Source: Elysia crispata
Taxonomy: Eukaryota; Mollusca; Gastropoda; Plakobranchidae
Reading direction: 5' to 3'
Length of the DNA: 64,000 nucleotides
NCBI GenBank assembly: GCA_033675545.1
Contig: JAWDGP010006268.1
Coordinates: 52,501 to 116,500 of the forward strand
Positions 12,001 to 21,783 of this stretch are shown here, in pieces (position 1 is the stretch's first letter; each line of letters starts with the position of its first letter). The notes below the pieces were generated by a model. It made no database searches. It saw only the letters and a list, made by a program, of their open reading frames with translations, and had not been told where the DNA came from. The position numbers and the translations under genes were made by a program.

Positions 12001-14874
12001 CATGTAGCGGGCTCTATTACCAGGAAGGTTACAAACACATTGCACCATGTAGCGGGCTCTGTGACTGTGGAGGTTACGAACACATTGCACCATGTAGTAT
12101 ACTATGTTGCTGTGGAAGTTACAAACACATTGCACCATGTAGTGGCGCTGTGACTGTGGAGGTTACACATTAAACCATGTAGCGGCTCTGTGACTGAGGG
12201 GGTTACACAATACACCATGTAGCGGATGTGTGACTGAGGGGGTTACACATCACACCATGTAGCGGCTCTGTGACTGAGGGGGTTACACAGACATTACATC
12301 ATGTAGTGGATTCTGTGACTGATGAGGTTACAAACACATTGCACCATGTACCGGACTCTGTGACTGTGGAGGTTACAAAGACATTGCTCAAACATTAAGC
12401 CATATAGCGGGCTTTGTGACTGAGGATGTTAGACATTTCATCATGTATCAGGCTCTTTGGCTGTGGAGGTTACTCAGACATTGCAACATGTAGCGGATTC
12501 TGTGACTGTTGAGGTTACAAAGACATTGCTCCATGTAGTGGGATCAGTGACAGTGGAGGTTACAAACACATTGCACCAAGTAGTAGTCTCTGTGATTGTG
12601 AAGGTTATAAACACATTGCACCATGTAGTGGCGCTGTGACTGTGGAGGTTACACATTAAACCATATAGCGGCTCTGTGACTGAGAGGGTTATACAATACA
12701 CCATGTAGCGGTTTTGTGACTGAGGGGGTTACACATCACACCATGTAGCGGCTCTGTGACTGAGGGGGTTACATATTATATCATGTAGCGGCTCTGTGGC
12801 TGAGGGGGTTACACATCACACCATGTAGCGGCTCTGTGACTGAGGGGGTTACACATTATACCATGTAGCGGCTCTGTGACTGAGGGGGTTACACATCACA
12901 CCATGTAGCGGCTCTGTGACTGAGGGGGTTACATATTATATCATGTAGCGGCTCTGTGGCTGAGGGGGTTACACATCACACCATGTAGCGGCTCTGTGAC
13001 TGAGGGGGTTACACATTATACCATGTAGCGGCTCTGTGACTGAGGGGGTTACACATCACACCATGTAGCGGCTCTGTGACTGAGGGGGTTACACATCATA
13101 TCATGTAGTGGGCTCTGAAGCTGAAACCAGTTAGTCTAACCCCAGGGCTATTTGCTCTAGCCGCGACCCTTAAGAGAGCGAGCATGATCAGCAAACAAAA
13201 GAATATCGATGCCTTTTAATAAATCTCCCCGTTTCTATTCTGAAAAAATGAGGTTTAGTTTACTGCGGTTTTTTTTTTATTCCGTTCATCATTTGATATT
13301 TGGTCTAAGTATCATGTGCAAATCATCTTCAATAGACACATATCTAAAGATTGCCTGAAATAGGATTCAAAAAGTTGATGGCAAAAATTTGACAAAAGGA
13401 CGAGGAGATTTCATCTTTTCAATAGGATCTATTGTGGCACTTGGGTTTTACCAGAATCATTGCGTTATTCAATAAAATCAACCACATTTATAAAAACAAA
13501 GATTTTATGACATATTATCTTTTTATCTTCGTCCTATAAGTAGACTACATTTAGAAGCATTGATTTTAAAACAAAAGTTGGTTGCATGCTCCACCAATTA
13601 TGAATTGTTTTACAAAGCACTACAAAACACACTTCTCCTCCATAGTTTGAGCTTAACAAAAGCGTGCGATAATGGCGTTTTACTTGAATAGCCTATCAGC
13701 GCACTTGGTTGCAGAAGTAATGGACTCCGGAGCCAGGGTAATATTGGCTCAATGCTATCATTTATCGATATAATTCGTCGCGATTTCTCTTGCATGTTTG
13801 ATGGATCAATAATGGTTGCTATCATTAAACATTTCAAGCCAAGAATGGTTTGCAAAGATAGATACAGGAGACACGATGGTTACACAGTCTTTGGGCAAGT
13901 AAAGGAGGTGAAATAGACAGAAACATATATTTACAAAGCGGCAATGTAATTTTTAAATATGCAAATGTTTTTTCATTAATTCAAAGAACCATCTATAGCA
14001 AAATTTGACCTAGTGAACTTTAAGTTCTTATGTCGCAACTTAACGTGATCGCATCGAATAAATGACTACCTACACCTATTGGTTATCTCTCTCTTCTCCT
14101 GCCCCAAACCCCAGACGTCTCTACGATTTCCCATTGCACTGGCTGTTCCAAACCACAGAATCCTTGCCGCATCAGTCAGGCAGAATCTTACGGGCCAGTT
14201 GGGGGTTATTTTGCGTCGCTATGTTCACGTCATATGGCGCCTTGCTTACATCAAATGCCGCTGCTCCGCAGGAATATCCAAATATTACTAGCCTGGAAGA
14301 CCTTCTAAGGCAACCTGACTTTAAAATCGGGGTTCCTTTCAGTTACTCATACTTCATCATGAGGTCAATAAAGGCTGAAGCAGGAACAACTTTGGCTGAC
14401 CTGTGGAAAGTGTTGGTCGCACAAAACCAGTCTTACCCTGAAACGTTCAACACAGACGAGGCTCACCACATCAGAAGAGTGCTAGAGGGACAGTACGCGT
14501 ACCTATCGAGCCTTCCATTAGGCTTGCTGCCATCTTATTCAAACGCTGATTTCAGTAATGTAAGATTTGCCATTCAGTGGAAGCTCTTGCTCCATATGTG
14601 CGTTCCCCAAAACGCGTTTTACAAAGCAGACTTGGAGCGAGTTTTACAGATTGCCACAGAGACGGGTATCCTCAAATACATCCAGGATGAGTGGTCCCCG
14701 TCTGAGGCTTACTTTACTAGGCCAAGGGTAGAGAGACAACCGGAGATCCATTTGTCTCGTCTGCAGTTTGTGATGTATGCTGTAACGGCCGGAATTGGCG
14801 TAGCTGTTATCAGTTTAGCCGTTGAAAATTTGGTTCGTTTCTGTCAGCGACGTTCCTTATCCACTCATCCTTAA
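6082..14874 (+). CDS. Ionotropic glutamate receptor / IR-type ligand-gated channel
   Basis: The product is predicted to be a plasma-membrane cation channel of the ionotropic glutamate receptor superfamily. It has four exons: 6082-7186, 9520-9643, 10038-10214 and 14115-14874, all with GT-AG borders. Together they make 2166 nt, giving 721 aa. The start is the first ATG after an in-frame TAA and is followed by a hydrophobic, signal-like N terminus. Residues about 30-300 form a divergent extracellular domain. S1 begins near 301 (GFSIDVLKLLGEALGF, then DGGFYG). A conserved ligand-binding-type Arg is near 389 in SSEIRRSVIDF. M1 is at about 432-455, the pore loop at about 474-490 (FPLHWLFQTTES) and M3 at about 494-516. 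The iGluR SYTANLAAF motif is degenerate there (SYGALLTSN). S2 covers about 520-680 and M4 about 687-711. The acidic S2 ligand residue appears replaced (YAYLSSL). These changes suggest an IR-like chemosensory receptor rather than a synaptic one. The ligand is unknown. Introns 1 and 3 carry minisatellites. Confidence 0.88.
8357..8995. repeat. 58-bp minisatellite array in receptor intron 1
   Basis: About eleven tandem copies of a 58-bp unit containing CCATGTAGTCCACTATATGG and GGTGACTGAAGACAGTACAA. The copies differ by only a few bases. The period was checked at successive ATGTAG anchors (8405, 8463, 8521, 8579). The array lies wholly within intron 1 of the receptor gene. Confidence 0.95.
11285..13120. 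repeat. ~40-bp minisatellite array in receptor intron 3
   Basis: The unit is about 40 bp, for example GCGGCTCTGTGACTGAGGGG followed by GTTACACATCACACCATGTA. The 5' half (11.3-12.2 kb) is diverged and irregular in length. The 3' half (about 12.65-13.11 kb) is almost uniform and shows a four-unit, 160-bp higher-order period. Short open frames across it are repeat artefacts. The array lies within intron 3 of the receptor gene. Confidence 0.95.
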
Positions 14875-14879
14875 ATAAA
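14874..14879 (+). promoter_or_regulatory. Polyadenylation signal AATAAA of the receptor gene
   Basis: An AATAAA hexamer overlaps the last base of the TAA stop. If used, it would give a very short 3' UTR. A second signal further downstream cannot be excluded. Confidence 0.5.
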
Positions 14880-14989
14880 GAAATATATGACCAAGCAGAA
14901 CTACTTTCGCATTTGCATTTGACAGCAATCTTATCTAGATATTTGATACATTTTTAACGATAAGCGTTATTCTTATAAGCCTGATAGCT

Positions 14990-14992
<3 letters not shown>

Positions 14993-15066
<74 letters not shown>
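14993..15066. repeat. (TA)n-(GA)n compound microsatellite
   Basis: A TA run to about 15027 joins a GA run to 15066. Confidence 0.95.
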
Positions 15067-15068
<2 letters not shown>

Positions 15069-15334
15069 TTACAGGTCACAGTTTGACTTGCTGACTGATA
15101 TACTTGTATTCCAGGGGGAGAAGGGGGTGGAGGGGAAATATTCACACGATGAGATAACTCTGCGACGTATTCTAGTCTAAGAAATGTGATGATTGTCTTT
15201 TGTTTCCTTCGTTAGGTTTAGTAGTGATCCCATTGTTAAAATACCTTACTTATGTCAGCTTCCTTTTGGATCTAATAATGATGTTGGCCATTGCATATTT
15301 CCATAGTGGCTGCGTTTGAGTGAGTTAAGCAGTT

Positions 15335-16580
15335 ACTAGTATTTAAACTCTGCCTGTGATGGAAGCTGTTAGTAATATTAGACTCAGCTTGGGAAGAAGT
15401 TGTTAGTAATATTAAACTCTGCCTGCGATGGAAGCTGTTAGTAATATTAGACTCAGCCTGTGATGGAAGTTGTTAGTAATATTAGACTCAGCCTGTGATG
15501 GAAGTTGTTAGTAATATTAAACTCTGCCTGTGATGGAAGCTGTTAGTAATATTAAACTCTGCCTGTGATGGAAGCTGTTAGTAATATTAAACTCAGCCTG
15601 TGACGGAAGTTGTTAGTAATATTTAACTCTACCTGTGATGGAAGCTGTTAGTAATATTAAACTCTGCCTGTGATGGAAGCTGTTAACAGTATTTAAATTC
15701 TGCCTGTTATGGAAGCTGTTAACAGTATTTAAACTCTGCCTGTGATGGAAGCTGTTAGTAATATTAAACTCTGCCTGTGATCGAAAGCTGTTAGTAGAAT
15801 TAAACTCTGCCAATTATGGAAGTTGTTAGCAGCATTGGAACTCTGCCTGTAATGTAAGCTGTTAGTAATATTAAACTCTGCCTGTGATGAAAGCTGGTAA
15901 CAGTATTTAAACTCTGCCTGTGATGAAAGCTTTAACAGTATTTAAACTGTGACTGTGATGAAAGCTGTTAACAGTATTTAAACTCTGACTGTGATGAAAG
16001 CTGTTAACAGTATTTAAACTCTGCCTATGGTGGAAGCTGTTAGCAGTATTTAAACGCTGTCTGTTATGGAAGCTGTTAGCAGTATTTAAACTCTGCCTGT
16101 TATGGAAGCTGTTAGCAGTATTTAAACTCTGTCTGTTATGGAAGCTGTTAGCAGTATTTAAACTCTGTCTGTTATGGAAGCTGTTAGCAGTATTTAAACT
16201 CTGCCTGTTATGGAAGCTGTTAGCAGTATTTAAACTCTGTCTGTTATGGAAGCTGTTAGCAGTATTTAAACTCTGTCTGTTATGGAAGCTGTTAGCAGTA
16301 TTTAAACTCTGCCTGTTATGGAAGCTGTTAGCAGTATTTAAACTCTGTCTGTTATGGAAGCTGTTAGCAGTATTTAAACTCTGTCTGTTATGGAAGCTGT
16401 TAGTAGTATTTAAACTCTGTCTGTTATGGAAGCTGTTAGTGGTATTTAAACTCTCCTGCGATGAAAAGAGACTCTGTTAGTAGAATTAACTCTGTCTATG
16501 GTGGAAGCTGTTAGCAGTATTTAAACTCTGTCTGTTATGGAAGCTGTTAGCAGTATTTAAACTCTGCCTATGATGAAGGA
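15335..16580. repeat. 35-36-bp minisatellite array downstream of the receptor gene
   Basis: About 34 tandem copies of a 35-36-bp unit built from CTCTGCCTGTGATGGAAGCT plus GTTAGTAATATTAAA, or plus GTTAGCAGTATTTAAA. The 5' part carries the TAATATT variant and the 3' part (about 16.03-16.45 kb) a nearly uniform AGCAGTATTT variant, so the array grew in at least two phases. It starts about 460 bp after the receptor stop codon. Confidence 0.95.
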
Positions 16581-16599
16581 CTTTAACGTACGAGTTTGT

Positions 16600-18300
16600 G
16601 ACTTGATGAAGCGCCGCCCGTTTGACACTGGGTTGTGTGGCCAACTTGGAGCTGTGAGTTACTTCTATTGTATTTTTATTATAGATGTTAAGCTTTTGCT
16701 GTAAAATCGTTTTACATCCGAATATGGGTATTGAAGTCATGGTAGTCAAGTCTGTTACATTAAAGCACAGTAAGTTAACGGTTATAGAAAAACAATAGAA
16801 TAATGAGAAGTGTATCGCTCCTTATACTATACTTGTTTCATGATAGTTTAAAAATGTGCAGGGTTTTTTTTTTTTCATATTTTCTAGTGCAAAGGTTTAA
16901 ACAAGTTTATGATTACAATACATTCACACTCAGAGTAGATCCAAGTTCATTAATATCATCATGTTCTGTATTAAATGCTAAATATGATTTTTAAAAAGTT
17001 AATTAATTTATGATTCTCCTGTTCACCCCGTCCCCGATTTTTGAGAGAAAACCGTTTTCAACATTATCATATTCAGCGTCAATTTACATTTTATAATAGA
17101 CAACTTTGATTTCTTTCTCCGAAATCCTCTCCAAAACCACTCAATCTGCAGTGATGAATGAAGCTTACTGAATTATAATCTGTCGAGATCAGTGTTTCAT
17201 GCAGTGCTAAAAAAAATTAAAGAAAAGTTTTGGATTTGAAAGTTTACTATTAAATCTATTGTAATTATTTCCCCAATTTTTTTTTACTAAATTTTGTTAT
17301 GTTGAACCAAATAACATTAAAAAGACTGTTCTCAGCGATTAACAATTTTCAAAGCGGGTGGCGTTTTTGTTTTTTTTTTAAATAAATGTTATTTCATAAA
17401 ATCGTTAATATATAAAAAAATATATATAATTTTACTTTTATGATGTGAACACTGAAAAAATAAAAAATTAAATGAAATTTGACCTCCTCCGGTGTAAAGA
17501 CAAAATCGTAATGGAAACATTGCCGCCTTTACTTCCGGCGCTGCGGTTACGAATGTAAACACCACTTCTCCTTCTCTTGCAAGCATTCCGTACTTCTATA
17601 CTATTTAATATTTAAGATATCGACCAGATTAATTATTTGTCAACAAGGAACAATTGACACATTCATGTTAAGCCTTCTTATTAACATGCCACTCTTACTT
17701 TACTTGCATGAGTTATAAATCTAGAATAATTATAAGCTTTAGCAATCCAGTGTAACTCAATCAGTTTTAAAAAAAAAAAGACAGATCATTGAATTGAATT
17801 GTAATATTGTCTGAGCAGTTGCACGTTTTTACTTTGCTTTGTAGGGCACTTCTAAACTATATCAATTAAAGTGCTGTATTTATCTGCAATGGGTTATCAG
17901 CATCACATCGTGGTCTCGGTGCAGAAATGTACTAAAAAGAGGGCTGCACTCAAATTTAGTTTACATTTTTGCTTATGATGTCTCCTTCATTCAAAGAATT
18001 GTCTATATGAAAACGTGAGAAGAATTACGATGGCTCAAGGTTCTATATATTATAAAACTGTACTATGAGTGGCTCTGGAGAAAAATATATCTGATATTGT
18101 TGTAAAATGTGCTTTTCTATATGTTCTTTGTTGTCAATTTTACTTTTCTTCGATGCGGTTGTATGGCTGTGGAGGATAATAGTCTGTTATTTTTGTGAAG
18201 CTTGTATTTCTTCGCCACCTGGTCATTTGAACGGGCAATCATGGTTGTATAAATATGTATATATACAAAAAGATAAATATATAGAGAGAGAAAAAGAGAT
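16600..18300. other. Intergenic AT-rich DNA
   Basis: No gene is recognised. A segment at about 17473-17580 is related to one in a RhoGEF intron and is listed separately. Confidence 0.45.
17473..17580. repeat. Dispersed repeat copy, shared with 43717-43852
   Basis: GAAATTTGACCTCCTCCGGT, then GTAAAGACAAAA and a closing TAAACACCACTTCTCCTTCT, match a second place in the window (43717-43852) in the same orientation, with a different-length middle. The family is not recognised. Confidence 0.6.
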
Positions 18301-18315
18301 GGAAAGAGAGAGATG

Positions 18316-18327
<12 letters not shown>

Positions 18328-18372
<45 letters not shown>

Positions 18373-18451
18373 AGAAGAAGAAGAAGAAGAAGAAGAAGAA
18401 GAAGAAGAAGAAGAAGAAGAAGAAGAAGAAGAAGAAGAAGAAGAAGAAGAA
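18328..18451. repeat. (GA)n-(GAA)n compound microsatellite
   Basis: A GA run to about 18369 is followed by about 80 bp of GAA. The GAA part would read as poly-Glu on the plus strand, which is not evidence of a gene. Confidence 0.95.
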
Positions 18452-18459
18452 AACTGACT

Positions 18460-21000
18460 ACTTAGTCACTCTGCTAAACAGTGCTAAATCCTCATTCGAA
18501 GCTAAATAAAGTAGATCAACCTTTGGTTTTCTTTTCGGCGCTTTCAACTTTTTTTTATGATTACCTTGGTTAAGAAATCAATCCTTCCAGATTTGCTCTA
18601 CCGCTGTGGTTTTGTCAGCCTGTAAATGAGGACGGTGGTTCAGACCAACTGGATTTGTTGGTCAAGAATGACACAATGCAACACATCAATTTCAAACACG
18701 CCTGTCTTAACTCCGGCTACTATAGTTTTATTCTTTACTTTTAAATATTAAGTAAAGTATAACTGAAATAACTCAACTGAAAGATTTTTTTTAGAAAAAA
18801 AAAAGATTTTGTACTTCGACCGAGTCTGTTAATATAACTTAACTAGTGCTATAGTAAAGAAGCATGCAGCTTTCAAAATCTTGCTTTGCTGTGATGCTTT
18901 TGGGCTGCAGAGCATGCTGCTATGCAACGTCATCGTTTTGAGAACTGCGGAGCTTTGAGGGCTGTGCTATTGCAGCGGCTTATATTTGAAATGCTAAAAG
19001 GTGAAATATTAACATTATCTTTTCTGGCTGCATCAATCGAAAATAAGAGTTAGCTTTAGATTAAGCATCCCTTGAAATCATCTGAAATATGTTAGGTTCG
19101 AGCTAAGCAGAACTAGTTCGGATTTTTTCCTTTTTTTTTTTAGATCCACCATGTTTACAAAGTATTGGTATAATTATCTATATAATATATGACACGGCTA
19201 AATCAGAACTGATTCTAACCTCGTAAAGAAAAAAGGCCACTCAATACGTCATCCATGACAACTAATGGAACGACGTTGAGTACGAAAAAAAAGTTCTTAT
19301 TGATAGCATAAACACCTGCTAAATCAATTCCACGTTTGCATGATACAATTTTACAGCGAAGAGAGAAGCATTTATTACCCATAAAGACCATAAGCCAAAT
19401 TTTGAAAATAAACCAAGCTGCAGACTCATAAACCCGTGCAAGACTGAGCTCGGAAGAATCAGCAAGCAAATTGTAGAGAAAATTGTTCTGGAAGTCAAAT
19501 GAAAGACAAACATTAATAAGAGCAAAAATAAAAATGGGTAATAAACAACACTGACGAAAAGAACAGCCACACAATGATATGCTTGGACATTAATTTTGTG
19601 TTTTCTAATCGTCCATATTGAACGGACTCCTCCAAAATGCATTAAAATTTGGCTCAAAATATTTGGTGATCGCAGATGAACAAGCCCAGCATAATCAAAC
19701 ATATCAAGAAAACAAATCCTATGAGTCCTTTTAATGCTGTAACATCCAAGCAAAACATTTCTAGCAGTAAAGTTTGTCCCTTGTCTGTGCTTACTTGAGA
19801 GTGAGAGAGGAGATACATAAAGACAGACAGACAGACTGACAGAAACATACACATAGAAAAAGGTGAGACAAGGACAGAGAGACAAAGAGCGAGTGGGAGA
19901 CTTTCTAAATCATTTCCTATTTGACCCCCTCTAAATATTCAGTCTGAAAGCTTAGTCAAAATCATTCGAAATAGGTGTTAACTCTTTTCACCTTATAAAC
20001 TTTTCTTTAGTTTGATAGTGAATATCAAAGACTCAAAAATTCAAACAACAAATTAGATGTTGAGTTCATTTTGTCTTCTGAGATAAAAGCATATTTTACT
20101 TAGTTGGGACATAGTAGTCCATTTACTTCACATAAAATTTAAACAAACAATAAAAAAATAATATAAAGATATGTAACTATTTTACTTTTAATTATTGTGT
20201 GCTTATCTGTGCACTCACTGGTGTTGAGGATAGTTTATTCATTCAAAAAATAAAAATGCAAGTTGTCTACTAGAAAGTATTTTTGTATGCCAAAGTTTTA
20301 ATATTTGGCATAAACATGAATTTCTGCCCTAAAACGACAAATACAACAACAAAAACAACAAGAGCAAAAATAGCTTGCAAAACCAACATTATAAAGAAGA
20401 ACAATAGCAGGAACAATGTCAAATTTATCATTAAGAAAAGGCATAAACGTCTTTTTTTTTTTTTTTTTTTTGGCGCCAAAATATCATTCAGTGTTACAAT
20501 ACATCTTAAGATAACGGCTTTATAATGATTGGAACTGCTTCAATCATTGACCTGGCAGGTTCATCAGGCGATCGAGCGTGGTGTTGAGCTGACGGTATTT
20601 TCTCTACCGTATTATTATTCAATTAATAAGTTACTATCTTTTACTCAAGTCTCGTAAAAAGTATGCAAGGCAAATATTTTAAAGACAGGGCGCAGCATTC
20701 AATCAATTGATATTAATTAAATTCATTGCTTGCAATGTTTTTAATCGAAACATAATTTTGGTACAATGATAGTTTATTTTATTAAAGACAAAATACGATA
20801 GATTTATAAATAATTTTTTTTTTTTTTTGCTCTAATTGAGGAAGATTAAAGCCGATTGAGTTTATTTTTAGAAAACTGCTCCCCATCTCTTGACTGATGT
20901 TACCATCGATCTACATTAGGTCTAAACCATTGTTTGAAATTTCGATTTAGATTTAAACTTACAGAAAAAAAACGCAAATTTATAAGATAAATACACTATA
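18460..21000. other. Intergenic AT-rich DNA, unassigned minus-strand open frames
   Basis: Overlapping minus-strand frames at 19215-19885 are rich in hydrophobic residues but match no family I recognise and lack splice support. The rest is AT-rich with T and A runs. Confidence 0.4.
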
Positions 21001-21169
<169 letters not shown>

Positions 21170-21297
21170 TTTTATAAATAAAAGTCAAAATGAGAGGCAA
21201 AAAACACAAACGCAAAGATACATGCCATATGCATAAGATATTAATTACATACCCTTTTTTTTTAAACTATTCCCATTTTCGTCTCACTGATGGCCCC

Positions 21298-21504
21298 TGT
21301 TAGAATTAATTCCATGTTTGGTAATTTAGACTGCCCATTTATTATTTGCTTTATTTCGAAATTTAGTTTGTTACTTTCGTTTTGAGACTTGACTATTATG
21401 AAGAAAAACAATGAGGCTGAATAAAAAACATTGGCTGAAAACCAAAACCTGGAAACCTCGATGAGCTTCAATTTTTGCATTTAGATTGTTAGAAGTTTTC
21501 TATA
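21298..21504 (+). repeat. 5' LTR of the BEL/Pao element
   Basis: 207 bp, starting TGTTAGAATTAATTCCATG and ending AGAAGTTTTCTATA, and nearly identical to 27522-27728. Confidence 0.95.
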
Positions 21505-21522
21505 TGGTGCCGAAACCCGGGA
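21505..21522 (+). promoter_or_regulatory. Primer-binding site matching tRNA-Phe
   Basis: TGGTGCCGAAACCCGGGA is, from memory of the conserved eukaryotic tRNA-Phe(GAA) acceptor end, an 18-nt complement of its 3' end including CCA. It abuts the left LTR, which is the expected place for the minus-strand primer site. Confidence 0.8.
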
Positions 21523-21649
21523 TATTTTACAAGAGATCTTTAGATTTCAGTAGTGATATTGAGATGTAGAATACTAGAGCTAGATCTAGATCTAGTTCTA
21601 CTAAGAGTAGAGGGCAGTCAAGAGACGCCCTCGAAAGGTTGTAAACCTT

Positions 21650-21782
21650 GATTGAAGAGTTGGTGCAGATCTACTACTTGATTGATAATCATAGGCCTAA
21701 GTAATTTAGGTAGAAGATTGAAGAGTTGGTGTAGATCTACAAGTTGATTGAGAACAATAGGCCTAAGTAATTTAGGTAGAAT
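21650..21782 (+). repeat. ~67-bp tandem duplication in the element leader
   Basis: Two adjacent copies, each starting ATTGAAGAGTTGGTG and ending AGTAATTTAGGTAGA, lie between the primer-binding site and the coding frame. Confidence 0.85.
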
Positions 21783-21783
21783 T

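Noticed and set aside
11388-12704. Several 60-77-codon open frames in the intron 3 array, which could look like a repeat protein
   Set aside because: The frames follow the tandem DNA repeat, exist on both strands and lie between well-supported exons of the receptor gene.
18107-18457. 116-codon frame ending in poly-Glu
   Set aside because: The acidic part is just the GAA microsatellite, and the rest shows no family resemblance or splice support.
19215-19885. Overlapping minus-strand frames of 119 and 188 codons with hydrophobic stretches, considered as a receptor fragment
   Set aside because: No conserved membrane-receptor motifs, no splice sites that join them, and the N-terminal part is low complexity.
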